Assembly: GCA_030668505.1 (NCBI GenBank)
Contig: DAOUTV010000035.1
Location: 1-10,854 of the forward strand
DNA length: 10,854 bases
Direction of reading: 5' to 3'
From: Desulfobacterales bacterium
GTDB lineage: Bacteria; Desulfobacterota; Desulfobacteria; Desulfobacterales; C00003060
This document shows positions 1 through 6,623 of the stretch, in pieces. The position numbers and the translations under genes were made by a program. Within the stretch, counting starts at the first letter, position 1. Each line of letters opens with the position of its first letter. The notes below the pieces were generated by a model. That model was not told the origin of the DNA. It searched no databases and saw only the letters and a list, made by a program, of their open reading frames with translations.

Positions 1-383
1 CTGTCAAGGATGCCATTGATAAAGGGGCCGGAATCCTCAGTGCCGAACTTTTTTCCAATATCTATTGCTTCGTTGATGGATACCTTTGGTGGAATATCAT
101 CGCAGTAAAGGAGTTCATAGACAGCGATTCTCATAATGTTGCGATCTGCTCGGGACATACGGCTAATCTTCCAGTTTTCCGAAAAGCTTTTAATCAGAGG
201 GTCGATCTCATGTTGAACTTTCTTGACACCTTCGACCAGTCGCAGAAAAAAAGGCTTCACGTTTTCCGTAACCCCGAAATGTTTGCAAAACAGCTCAACC
301 GCTTCTTTTGAGTGATCCTGGTTCATCTCCATCTGATAAAGAGCCTGCATGGCAAGCTCTCTTGAGCGCCGGCGATTCCCCAT
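1..383 (-). CDS. nusB: Transcription antitermination protein NusB (3' end cut by window start)
   Basis: NusB binds boxA RNA together with ribosomal protein S10 and supports processive, antiterminated transcription of rRNA operons. Reading the minus strand from the ATG at 383 gives 127 codons with no stop before the window edge. The protein opens MGNRRRSRELAMQALYQ, the basic N-terminal helix typical of NusB, and near its end carries SRADRNIMRIAVYELLY and PPKVSINEAIDIGKKFG, the conserved C-terminal half of the family. Only the last residues (usually followed by a short helix) are missing, since family members are about 130-165 residues. An AGG lies 5 nt upstream of the ATG. It sits 74 bp downstream of ribH, the standard ribH-nusB pairing, so it is probably co-transcribed with the riboflavin genes. 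Confidence 0.95.
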   Translation of the reverse strand, partial: MGNRRRSRELAMQALYQMEMNQDHSKEAVELFCKHFGVTENVKPFFLRLVEGVKKVQHEIDPLIKSFSENWKISRMSRADRNIMRIAVYELLYCDDIPPKVSINEAIDIGKKFGTEDSGPFINGILD

Positions 384-422
384 AATGCCTCGGAATTTAT
401 AATATCTATTAAAAGAACTTAG

Positions 423-435
423 CGCCCTTCGGGCG
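423..435 (-). other. Small GC hairpin between ribH and nusB
   Basis: The sequence CGCCC-TTC-GGGCG can form a perfect 5-bp stem with a 3-nt loop in the 74-bp ribH-nusB gap. On the minus strand it is followed by a short TTCTTTT run about 6 nt later. It could act as a weak terminator or attenuator reducing nusB read-through, or as an RNA-processing site. The stem is too short to call a terminator with confidence. Confidence 0.3.
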
Positions 436-457
436 GATCACGCGTGTGGCAAAAAAG

Positions 458-931
458 CTATATCTTATCTACAGATTCTAGGAGGTTTGCCATCTCCATA
501 GCGGCTACGGCCGCGGACCAGCCCTTATTTCCGGCCTTTGTCCCAGCCCTTTCTATAGCCTGCTCCAGGGTATCCGTGGTGACCACACCGAAGATAACCG
601 GAACCCCTGATTCCAGCCCGACCAAGGCTGTTCCTTTGGAAACCTCAGCACTGACATACTCAAAATGGGGTGTAGAACCCCGGATCACAGCCCCCAGACA
701 AATAACAGCATGATACTTTTCTTTTTGTGCCATCTTCTTTGCCACAAGGGGGATTTCAAAGGAGCCTGGCACCTTCACGACATCGATATCCTGATCACGT
801 GCCCCATGACGATTGAGGGCGTCCAAGGCACCGGCCAGAAGCCTGTCACTGACAAAATCATTAAAGCGGCTTACAACCAGACCGAACTTTTTCCCCTCAG
901 CGGATATCTTCCCTTCGTATACATTTGGCAT
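458..931 (-). CDS. ribH: 6,7-dimethyl-8-ribityllumazine synthase (RibH)
   Basis: RibH condenses 5-amino-6-ribitylaminouracil with 3,4-dihydroxy-2-butanone 4-phosphate to give lumazine, the penultimate step to riboflavin. The 157-residue product has the expected family length. Visible motifs: SRFN at 21-24 (aromatic F for substrate stacking), VPGSFEIP at 54-61, GAVIRGSTPHFEYV at 80-93 with His89 matching the catalytic His88 of the Bacillus enzyme, GVVTTDTLEQA at 115-125, and Arg128 for phosphate binding. The family assembles as pentamers or 60-mer capsids in the cytosol. The ATG at 931 follows a strong GAGGAGGAG ribosome-binding site about 5 nt upstream, which settles the start. A 366-bp gap containing a repeat element separates it from ribBA, unusual inside a rib operon; nusB follows. 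Confidence 0.98.
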   Translation of the reverse strand: MPNVYEGKISAEGKKFGLVVSRFNDFVSDRLLAGALDALNRHGARDQDIDVVKVPGSFEIPLVAKKMAQKEKYHAVICLGAVIRGSTPHFEYVSAEVSKGTALVGLESGVPVIFGVVTTDTLEQAIERAGTKAGNKGWSAAVAAMEMANLLESVDKI

Positions 932-980
932 GATAGCTCCTCCTCATGATGAACACGAAATAAGTTCCCTAAAAGATAAA

Positions 981-1231
981 CTAAATCCGAAACTCGAAAT
1001 CCGAAACAAATCCGAAATACAAATTCTCAAATGTTCAAAACACCTGCCCGCCATTGCCACGTATGCTGGGCTTTTTGGCGAATGCTATGCCTGACGATGG
1101 CAGGCGGGAGGGGAAATAATTTGAATCTAGTTCGCGGTTCGATATTCGTTCGTCTGCAGCGGATTTCGGTCATTTAAATTTTGAAAATTTGGTCATTGTT
1201 TCGAATTTCGATATTCGAATTTCGAATTTTT
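981..1231. repeat. TTTCGAA-type intergenic inverted-repeat element between ribBA and ribH
   Basis: This fills most of the 366-bp ribBA-ribH gap (932-1297), where I see no gene. The left arm (about 981-1040) is rich in CGAAAT/CCGAAA units and the right arm (about 1171-1231) in TTTCGAATTTCGA units; each arm is approximately the reverse complement of the other. Between them lies a GC-rich second inverted repeat at 1043-1108, with CCCGCCATTG on the left and GATGGCAGGCGGG on the right. The whole could fold as a long AT-rich stem topped by a GC-rich hairpin. No transposase is present, so it is a non-autonomous, MITE-like or REP-like element. From memory, similar AT-rich elements are frequent between genes in Desulfobacterota. 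If transcribed it would place a large structure between ribBA and ribH. Confidence 0.75.
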
Positions 1232-1297
1232 GCTGCCTTCAATCAAGTTCGTAGGAGGGGCTATCCCACATTGAGGAATTTATATTGTCCTTGTTGC

Positions 1298-2512
1298 TTA
1301 CCGTTTGGTGTTTAGCTTCAGCAGATGGCCCATCTTCACTTTTTTGCAACTTAGATATCCCTCATTATACTCATTGGGCGTCGTTTCAATAGGTACCTGC
1401 TCGACTACGCTCAGGCCATAACCCTCAAGTCCCACGATCTTCTTTGGATTGTTGGTAATAAGCCTCATTTTGCGTATACCCAGATGCGCCAGTATTTGAG
1501 CGCCAATGCCGTAATTCCTTAAATCGGGTTTGAACCCGAGCCGCTCATTGGCCTCTACTGTGTCGTGGCCTTCATCCTGCAGCGCGTAGGCTTTCATTTT
1601 GTTGAGAAGTCCGATACCCCGGCCTTCCTGGCGAATGTAAAGCAGAACCCCTGCGCCTTCTCGTTCTAACATCTTCATGGCAGCATGAAGTTGTTCTCCG
1701 CAGTCGCACCGCATTGAACCAAAAACATCACCGGTGAGACATTCTGAATGAACACGTACCAGGACCGGCTTGGTAGAATCAATTTCCCCTTTGATCATGG
1801 CTATATGAAGGAAGTCATCGACATCATTTTCATAGACAGTGGTCATAAACTCCCCCGAGCTACTGGTCGGAATGACCGTGGTCGCGACAGGATGTACGAA
1901 GCTCTCGGTCCGGAGCCGGTATTCGATCAGGTCTGCGATGGTGCAGATTCCTATTTGATGCTTTTTTGAGAATTTTTCCAGGTCAGGCATCCTTGACATA
2001 GTGCCATCTTCGTTCATGATCTCACAGATAACCCCTGCCGGCTTCAAGCCTGCAAGCCTTGCCAGATCTACAGACCCTTCTGTCTGTCCGGACCGAACAA
2101 TAACACCGCCCTTTCGTGCGCGGAGTGGAAATACATGGCCGGGCCGCACCAGATCAAACGGTTTGGCTTCATCTGCTACAGCGGCCAGGATCGTTGTGGC
2201 CCTGTCTGCGGCCGAGATTCCCGTGGTTACACCGTATCTGGCTTCTATGGATATAGTAAAGGCGGTCTGAAAGCGTGAGGTATTATTGTCCGCCATGGGA
2301 GGCAACTGCAGAGCCCCTATTTTTTCCGGAGTCAAAGACAGGCAGATCAGCCCCCTGCCATGTCTTGCCATGAAATTGATCACCTCAGGGGTCACCTTTT
2401 CGGCAGCGATAGTCAGATCTCCTTCATTTTCCCGGTCCTCGTCATCAACGAGAATTACCATCTTTCCTTGCCTTATCTCTTCTATTGCTTCTTCTGTCGT
2501 CATGCGGGGCAT
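1298..2512 (-). CDS. ribBA: Bifunctional 3,4-dihydroxy-2-butanone-4-phosphate synthase / GTP cyclohydrolase II (RibBA)
   Basis: The RibB half makes 3,4-dihydroxy-2-butanone 4-phosphate from ribulose 5-phosphate; the RibA half opens GTP as the first committed step to riboflavin. From the ATG at 2512 the protein is 404 residues. The RibB domain (about 1-200) shows DDEDRENEGDL (23-33), HGRGLICL, and GHVFPLRA with the His equivalent to E. coli His136. The RibA domain (about 203-400) shows HSECLTGD and CDCG with zinc-binding Cys258, Cys269 and Cys271, RQEGRGIGL (294-302), Tyr309 and Arg332. An in-frame ATG at 2518 also exists, but the AAGGAG site is only 1-2 nt from it and 7 nt from the ATG at 2512, so 2512 is preferred. 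At position 143, Gln (GQTEG) replaces the His153 metal ligand of E. coli RibB (GHTE). Confidence 0.97.
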   Translation of the reverse strand: MPRMTTEEAIEEIRQGKMVILVDDEDRENEGDLTIAAEKVTPEVINFMARHGRGLICLSLTPEKIGALQLPPMADNNTSRFQTAFTISIEARYGVTTGISAADRATTILAAVADEAKPFDLVRPGHVFPLRARKGGVIVRSGQTEGSVDLARLAGLKPAGVICEIMNEDGTMSRMPDLEKFSKKHQIGICTIADLIEYRLRTESFVHPVATTVIPTSSSGEFMTTVYENDVDDFLHIAMIKGEIDSTKPVLVRVHSECLTGDVFGSMRCDCGEQLHAAMKMLEREGAGVLLYIRQEGRGIGLLNKMKAYALQDEGHDTVEANERLGFKPDLRNYGIGAQILAHLGIRKMRLITNNPKKIVGLEGYGLSVVEQVPIETTPNEYNEGYLSCKKVKMGHLLKLNTKR

Positions 2513-2593
2513 TTTCATTCTCCTTACGGTATCAATTAGACTTATGTTACAAACGGGTTCGAATGAGCTTCAACGAGATTAAAAATTTGATCG

Positions 2594-3259
2594 TCACATA
2601 AATCCTGCCTTTGTCAGCAAGGTTTCGTCAATAGGTGATGCCTTATTCTCTTTCTCAGTATACTGATTGGCAAAGTGCCGGGTAAAGCGCTCCACGTATT
2701 TTCCTATGATATCCGTCTCAATGTTGACCGAATCACCAACTTTCTTGAAGCCCATGGTGGTCATTTTGGCTGTGTGAGGGATGATGCTAACATCAAAAGC
2801 GCCACTTTTGCAGGCATTGACTGTAAGACTGATACCATCAACGGCAACCGAGCCTTTTTGAACAATATAGCGAAGAAGGGCTTCTGGAACACCAAACGCA
2901 AAAAGCATGGCATTGGCCAGGGGGCGCCTGGCCTTGACCACGCCAACGCCATCTACGTGCCCGGTTACCATGTGTCCGTCAAGGCGATCACCAAGACGCA
3001 ACGCTCGCTCTAAGTTAACCTTGTCCCCTCTCTTTGCCTTGCCTATTGTCGTCTTTACGAGCGTCTCAGGGGCTACGTCAACCTCAAAGATATTGTCCTG
3101 AAAATGGACGAGGGTAAGGCAAGCTCCGCTCACAGCAATGCTATCACCTATCTTGATCTTGTCCACGGAAAAATCGGCCTCAATACCCATGCGCAACCCG
3201 CCTGCCGAGCGTGTTAGCGATTTAACCGTTCCAAGTCCTTCTATTATCCCGGTAAACAC
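2594..3259 (-). CDS. ribE: Riboflavin synthase, alpha subunit (RibE/RibC type)
   Basis: Riboflavin synthase dismutates two 6,7-dimethyl-8-ribityllumazine molecules into riboflavin and a pyrimidine that RibH reuses. The protein has two homologous lumazine-binding barrels: residues 1 to about 97 with the diagnostic start MFTGIIEGLG and SGACLTL, and about 98-200 with GHVDGVG and the repeated VDGISLTVN. At 221 residues it fits the family. The frame stays open upstream to 3355, giving a 253-residue version, but the extra 32 residues (MNSICTEGATSS...) look unlike the family. The GTG at 3259 is chosen because it yields the invariant FTGIIE N-terminus and follows GGGAG about 10 nt upstream. Downstream, ribBA begins after about 80 bp; upstream, a roughly 320-bp gap holding a repeat element separates it from ribD. 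The gene symbol varies (ribE or ribC). Confidence 0.96.
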   Translation of the reverse strand: MFTGIIEGLGTVKSLTRSAGGLRMGIEADFSVDKIKIGDSIAVSGACLTLVHFQDNIFEVDVAPETLVKTTIGKAKRGDKVNLERALRLGDRLDGHMVTGHVDGVGVVKARRPLANAMLFAFGVPEALLRYIVQKGSVAVDGISLTVNACKSGAFDVSIIPHTAKMTTMGFKKVGDSVNIETDIIGKYVERFTRHFANQYTEKENKASPIDETLLTKAGFM

Positions 3260-3360
3260 CGAGTATTTACTCCCTTGTAAGTGTCTATAGTGAGCTACGC
3301 CTCGTCCAAGACAGCGCTCGGAAGAGGTGGCCCCTTCGGTGCAGATACTATTCAAAATAA

Positions 3361-3500
3361 AAGTGTAAAGTGCCTAAAGTGAACTAAAGTGCCTAAAGTT
3401 AAGGAATGCGCTTTCAGCGCAGCCTGTTTTTAAGATTGACCACGCCGAAGGCGTGCACATTAACTTTAGCTCACTTTAGACACTTCAAACTTTAGCTCAC
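3361..3500. repeat. TAAAGTG-type intergenic inverted-repeat element between ribD and ribE
   Basis: The 317-bp ribE-ribD gap (3260-3576) has no convincing gene and is dominated by this element. The left arm (3361-3400) is built of AAAGTGCCTAAAGTGAACTA-like units, and the right arm (about 3460-3500) of the complementary TAACTTTAGCTCACTTTAG units. Between the arms are two short perfect hairpins, TGCGC-TTTCA-GCGCA at 3407-3421 and CACGCC-GAA-GGCGTG at 3441-3455. A further fragment of the same family (TCACTTTAGTTCACT) lies around 3567-3581 and overlaps the ribD stop codon. No transposase is visible. It looks like a dispersed non-autonomous palindromic element carried within the operon. Confidence 0.75.
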
Positions 3501-3517
3501 CATTAATCAATAAGTAC

Positions 3518-3552
3518 AAAAAATTATGTCACATCAACAACTTTGTCGATGT
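3518..3552 (-). terminator. Hairpin plus T-run just downstream of ribD
   Basis: On the minus strand, about 25 nt after the ribD stop, ACATCGACAA-AG-TTGTTGATGT (3552-3531) can form a 10-bp stem containing one G-T pair. GACATAA and then six Ts follow (3523-3518). The shape resembles a weak Rho-independent terminator or attenuator, but the T-run begins about 7 nt after the stem and the stem is AT-rich. If active it would reduce transcription from ribD into ribE; the short tetraloop-free 2-nt loop also lowers confidence. Confidence 0.35.
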
Positions 3553-3576
3553 TACGGCTCTCTATCTCACTTTAGT

Positions 3577-4686
3577 TCACTCTTGATGTTTCAGATATCC
3601 TTCGATCATAACGTCGTCTTCAAATCTATGAACCGAAATATTATTAAGCCTCATGCTTTGCTCCATGAGCTCAACCCCCGAGCCGGCAAAGATTGGAACC
3701 CCGTCTTCGCCGCCATAAATCTTGGGAGCATAAAACATGTAGACCTTGTCCACAATGCCCGCCCTTAGGGCTGAACCATTTACACGGCTTCCTCCCTCGA
3801 TAAGGAGGCTTGTGACGCCCATCCTGCCCAGCTCTCTTACAAGGGCAGTGAGATCAATCTGTCCCTCCTCGTCGTCCAGTTTAAGAAAACGCACATTGGA
3901 TCCCTCCAGCATCCTTTTCTTTTCTGCTGGGGCCGAACTACCGAAAACTATTAATGTATCAGAATCTGAAGCAAGATGCAACACCCTTGCATTCGGGGAT
4001 ATAGATAGGTGGGTGTCGAGCACGATCCGTATAGGATCTGATGCCTTACGGTCTTCTATGCGAGTTGTCAGCCGGGGGTTGTCCTTAAGGACAGTTCCTT
4101 TGCCTACCATGATCGCGTCAACAGCATGACGGAGCTCATGGACGAATTGTCTTGAAAGTGGATTGGTGATCCACTTGGAATCCCCTGTACGTGTCGCTAT
4201 GCGACCGTCAAGCGTAGCCGCACATTTTAGGATGACAAACGGCAGTGAAGTGGTGGCGTATTTGATGAAAATTTCATTGAGATGTCGGCACTCATCTTCG
4301 CAGACCCCGGCCGACACATCCAGACCCTGGCTTTTCAAAAAAGCAAGCCCACCGCCGGTCACCCGCGGATTCGGATCTTTCATCCCCACTACGACTCGTT
4401 TGATACCACTTCTGAGGATTGCCTGAGTGCAGGGCGGAGTAAGGCCTGTGTGGTTACATGGTTCCAAGGTTACATAGAGTGTGGCCCCACTGGCTTTTTC
4501 CCCGGCATCATTAAGGGCGTGGATTTCGCCATGGGGGCCACCTGCGGCCTGATGGAAACCCTTTCCAACTAACTTGCCATCCTTAACAATGACTGCCCCC
4601 ACCATCGGGTTGGGTGAGGTCCAGCCCCGCCCCTGTCCGGCCAGCTCAAGGGCCATTTTCATGTAAGATTCGTCCACGATTATCAA
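3577..4686 (-). CDS. ribD: Bifunctional diaminohydroxyphosphoribosylaminopyrimidine deaminase / 5-amino-6-(5-phosphoribosylamino)uracil reductase (RibD)
   Basis: RibD carries out the second and third steps of the pyrimidine branch of riboflavin synthesis: ring deamination, then NADPH-dependent reduction of the ribosyl side chain. The N-terminal zinc deaminase domain (about 1-145) shows SPNPMVGAV (24-32), HGE (52-54; HAE in many relatives) and EPCNHTGLTPPC (75-86), so the zinc ligands are His52, Cys77 and Cys86 with Glu54 as proton shuttle. The reductase domain (about 148-366) shows KCAATLDGRIA, VGKGTVLKDNPRLT and LLIEGGSRVNG. At 369 residues it is full length. The start is uncertain: 4686 is TTG with AGG only 3 nt upstream, GTG at 4677 is in frame, and the first ATG is at 4662; the conserved DESYMKMALELA begins near residue 5. 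The stop codon lies within a repeat fragment. Confidence 0.97.
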   Translation of the reverse strand: MIIVDESYMKMALELAGQGRGWTSPNPMVGAVIVKDGKLVGKGFHQAAGGPHGEIHALNDAGEKASGATLYVTLEPCNHTGLTPPCTQAILRSGIKRVVVGMKDPNPRVTGGGLAFLKSQGLDVSAGVCEDECRHLNEIFIKYATTSLPFVILKCAATLDGRIATRTGDSKWITNPLSRQFVHELRHAVDAIMVGKGTVLKDNPRLTTRIEDRKASDPIRIVLDTHLSISPNARVLHLASDSDTLIVFGSSAPAEKKRMLEGSNVRFLKLDDEEGQIDLTALVRELGRMGVTSLLIEGGSRVNGSALRAGIVDKVYMFYAPKIYGGEDGVPIFAGSGVELMEQSMRLNNISVHRFEDDVMIEGYLKHQE

Positions 4687-4697
4687 AGACCTAAATA

Positions 4698-4840
4698 TGA
4701 TGGTCTCGTAAAAAGTCTTAATAACTTGTCATTTCGAGCAAAGCGAGAAATCTTTCTGGCATAGCATACTGAAAACATTAGATTTCTCCCTACGGTCGAA
4801 ATGACACATTCACCGAATCCGACTTTTTACGAATGCATCA
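4698..4840. repeat. Composite inverted-repeat element, module A
   Basis: Outer arms TGATGGTCTCGTAAAAAGTC (4698-4717) and GACTTTTTACGAATGCATCA (4821-4840) are inverted copies matching at 17 of 20 positions. Inside is a second, unrelated inverted pair: GTCATTTCGAGCAAAGCGAG (from 4728) and CCTACGGTCGAAATGAC (to 4805). This inner motif resembles a GTCATTTCGAGC-type palindrome common between genes in many bacteria. No coding potential or transposase is apparent. It occupies the nrdR-ribD gap together with module B. Confidence 0.8.
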
Positions 4841-4844
4841 AATA

Positions 4845-4977
4845 TGACGGCTTAGTAAAAAGTCATGATTCGTCATGCCGGACTTGATCCGGCATCCAGA
4901 ACATGTTGATTTCATTGGATTCCGGCTTTCGCCGGAATGACGATTTAAAGAATTGCTGACTTTTTACGAGACCGTCT
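4845..4977. repeat. Composite inverted-repeat element, module B
   Basis: The arms TGACGGCTTAGTAAAAAGTC (4845-4864) and GACTTTTTACGAGACCGTCT (4958-4977) are related to those of module A. The inner inverted pair differs: CGTCATGCCGGACTTGATCC (from 4871) and TTCCGGCTTTCGCCGGAATG with final ACG (to 4942), a GCCGGAAT-type palindrome common between genes in proteobacteria. The outermost arms of the two modules (4698-4717 and 4958-4977) match each other at 18 of 20 positions, better than the arms within either module. This suggests one outer element that has been split or duplicated around two different inner palindromes. Confidence 0.8.
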
Positions 4978-4978
4978 T

Positions 4979-5009
4979 GCTTTCAGCTTTGAACTTTAAG
5001 CTTTCAGCT
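4979..5009. repeat. Short direct repeat downstream of nrdR
   Basis: The 10-mer GCTTTCAGCT occurs at 4979-4988 and again at 5000-5009, a 21-bp period, in the short stretch between the module B repeat and the nrdR stop. It may be the edge of another dispersed repeat. No function can be assigned. Confidence 0.5.
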
Positions 5010-5022
5010 CGTCCGAAGGCAG

Positions 5023-5490
5023 CTAAGACTGCTTCACGGGGGCATCGAGCAGGTCCTTCAGTTCGGACATGAAGTCATTGATGTCTTTGAACTCTCGGTA
5101 TACTGAAGCGAAGCGGACATAGGCCACATCATCTAATTCATGGAGTTTGGTCATGAGCCGTTCGCCCACCACTGCGGAGGGAATCTCTTTTTCTCCCATT
5201 TCCTGGAGTTCCCGCTCAAGTTCATCCACAAACTCTTCGAGCGTGTTGATGCTGATATCTCGCTTTTGACATGCCTTCTTCAGCCCCACAAGGACTTTGG
5301 ACCTATCAAAAGTCTCCCGCCTACCATCCTTCTTGATCAGGATAAGCGGCAAAGCCTCAACCCGTTCGTATGTGGTAAATCGGTGGTTGCAGGCCAAACA
5401 TTCACGGCGGCGCCTGATCGCATTCCCCTCTCCAGTCATCCTCGAATCGATGACCTTATTGTCAACATCACTGCAATATGGGCATTTCAT
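5023..5490 (-). CDS. nrdR: Transcriptional repressor NrdR
   Basis: NrdR is a zinc-ribbon and ATP-cone repressor that senses (d)ATP and shuts off ribonucleotide reductase genes by binding paired NrdR boxes. The 155-residue protein is the usual length. It starts MKCPYCSDVDNKVIDSR, and Cys3, Cys6, Cys31 and Cys34 form the zinc ribbon, with the basic RRRR (26-29) of the DNA-binding part just before ECLAC. The ATP-cone covers roughly residues 49-139, beginning LILIKKDGRRETFDRSK. The ATG at 5490 is fixed by the invariant MKCPYC start; only a weak GGAT-type ribosome-binding site precedes it. It lies between the deaminase and ribD, the well-known nrdR-ribD adjacency, and pairs logically with the deoxycytidylate deaminase upstream. 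I did not find clear NrdR boxes in this window. Confidence 0.98.
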   Translation of the reverse strand: MKCPYCSDVDNKVIDSRMTGEGNAIRRRRECLACNHRFTTYERVEALPLILIKKDGRRETFDRSKVLVGLKKACQKRDISINTLEEFVDELERELQEMGEKEIPSAVVGERLMTKLHELDDVAYVRFASVYREFKDINDFMSELKDLLDAPVKQS

Positions 5491-5647
5491 GATCCGTTAT
5501 CCAGTCCCATTATTCGTTATTCGATTGTCGATTATTGATTTATTGTAATTTTTACGAAAACATCAATTAATGATACTCGATTCCGCGATTTAATGCAAGG
5601 TTACGCCTGGCGACTTGAGAATTTGCACTTCGTGTCCTTTTTACGAT

Positions 5648-6118
5648 TCATACTTCATCAATCTGGGTGAGTTTCACCCCGGCAGATTTCAACATTTCCT
5701 CTGCCATTGGGTCTGCATATCCTTCCTGATATATGATCTCGCAAATGCCGGCGTTTATAAGCATCTTTGAGCAGATGGAACAGGGGAGGTTAGTACAATA
5801 GAGCGTGCCTCCTTTTATGGAAACTCCGTGATAAGCTGCTTGAATAATGACATTTTGTTCGGCATGAAGGCCTCGACACAGTTCATGTCGCTCACCGGAG
5901 GCTACTCCCAGTTGCTCACGCAGACAACCTATATCGAGGCAATGAGAGAGTCCGGTGGGTGCTCCATTATAGCCGGTTGCCAAAATTCGTTTATCTCTTA
6001 TCACAATGGCCCCAACCCGGCGACGGAGGCACGTAGAGCGCCTTGCCACCAGGGAGGCGATATCCATAAAATATTCTTTCCAGGAAGGACGGCTCATACT
6101 AAGAGACTCATCCTTCAT
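5648..6118 (-). CDS. Deoxycytidylate (dCMP) deaminase / ComEB-family zinc deaminase
   Basis: The product is a cytosolic zinc deaminase, most likely converting dCMP to dUMP for thymidylate synthesis. The 156 residues contain SRPSWKEYFMDIA (9-21), the family N-terminus, VGAIVIRDKRILATGYNGAP (35-54), CRGLHAEQN (81-89) with catalytic HAE at 85-87, and PCSIC at 112-116 whose Cys113 and Cys116 complete the zinc site. Additional Cys60, Cys65 and Cys81 may serve a second structural zinc as in phage T4 dCMP deaminase; that is inference. Its ATG at 6118 overlaps the rpiB TAA by one base (TAATG), indicating translational coupling. A later ATG (residue 8) is possible. nrdR follows 157 bp downstream, consistent with shared roles in dNTP supply. 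Specificity (dCMP or another cytidine derivative) cannot be read from sequence alone. Confidence 0.9.
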   Translation of the reverse strand: MKDESLSMSRPSWKEYFMDIASLVARRSTCLRRRVGAIVIRDKRILATGYNGAPTGLSHCLDIGCLREQLGVASGERHELCRGLHAEQNVIIQAAYHGVSIKGGTLYCTNLPCSICSKMLINAGICEIIYQEGYADPMAEEMLKSAGVKLTQIDEV

Positions 6119-6549
6119 TATCCAACATCCATTTTCTCCAGACGGCGTTGATGCCGTCCCCCTTCAAACGGAGTCTCAAGCCAGGTATCTACCACCTGCA
6201 GGGCCAGGGTGTCGCCTATCAGTCGGCCGCCCATGACCAGGATATTGGAGTCGTTGTGGCGTCTGCTCATGATGGCTGAAAAAAGATCGTTGGCCAACGC
6301 GGCGCGCACACCGCGAAAACGGTTGGCAACCATGGACATTCCAAGTCCGGTCCCACAGATCAGGATGCCGCGATCAAGAGTCCCGTCTGACACCTTTGAG
6401 GCCACCTTTTTCCCGAAGTCGGTATAATCAACAGATTCTTCACCGTGAGTTCCAACGTCTTCCACTTGGACGCCTTGCTTCTGGAGATGGGCTTTCACCC
6501 TCTCCTTCATTGGATAACCTGCATGATCGGACCCGATGATAATCCTCAT
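6118..6549 (-). CDS. rpiB: Ribose 5-phosphate isomerase B
   Basis: RpiB interconverts ribose 5-phosphate and ribulose 5-phosphate in the non-oxidative pentose phosphate pathway; ribulose 5-phosphate is also the RibB substrate made into the four-carbon unit of riboflavin. The 143-residue protein has the family hallmarks: IGSDHAGYPMKE (5-16) with Asp8 and His9, GTHGEESVDYTDFG (33-46), CGTGLGMSMVANR (65-77) with the catalytic Cys65 and Thr67, and RRHNDSN with His98. The end GRHQRRLEKM fits the phosphate-binding C-terminus. The start ATG at 6549 has only an AGG about 9 nt upstream. It overlaps the deaminase gene by one base. In many relatives fabF precedes it and glyA follows it; neither is here. 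Confidence 0.96.
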   Translation of the reverse strand: MRIIIGSDHAGYPMKERVKAHLQKQGVQVEDVGTHGEESVDYTDFGKKVASKVSDGTLDRGILICGTGLGMSMVANRFRGVRAALANDLFSAIMSRRHNDSNILVMGGRLIGDTLALQVVDTWLETPFEGGRHQRRLEKMDVG

Positions 6550-6600
6550 AACAACATAACCTATACCATCAGAAGGTTTGGGGGGAGTTATTGTTTAACT

Positions 6601-6623
6601 CGGGAGGCTATTTGAGCCTCCCG
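6601..6623 (-). terminator. Perfect 9-bp hairpin between acpP and rpiB
   Basis: CGGGAGGCT-ATTTG-AGCCTCCCG is a perfect 9-bp inverted repeat with a 5-nt loop, 28 nt past the acpP stop. On the minus strand it is followed by AGTTAAACAATAACTCC, so there is no proper U-run. It may be a Rho-independent-like terminator that has lost its tail, or an mRNA-stabilising structure at the 3' end of the abundant acpP message. It lies where fabF would be expected. Confidence 0.45.

Noticed and set aside
813..1094. Plus-strand open frame across the ribH start and the repeat element
   Set aside because: Antisense to ribH and then running into repeat sequence; no recognisable domain.
981..1231. CRISPR-like array from the repeated CGAAAT units
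   Set aside because: The units are short, irregular and arranged as inverted arms without spacers of uniform length; no cas gene is nearby.
1232..1297. Possible FMN riboswitch near the rib genes
   Set aside because: None of the conserved RFN-element boxes were seen here or in the other rib intergenic gaps; the gaps are filled by repeats.
1562..1567. His in GHDTVEAN of the RibA domain as a lost catalytic Tyr105
   Set aside because: Counting in the E. coli sequence shows Tyr105 is the Tyr of RAYALQD, which is kept here (Tyr309); the variable position is Tyr112.
3260..3355. N-terminal extension of riboflavin synthase (32 extra residues up to 3355)
   Set aside because: The family begins at M/V-FTGIIE; the extension has no family similarity that I recognise, and a GTG with an upstream GGGAG exists at 3259.
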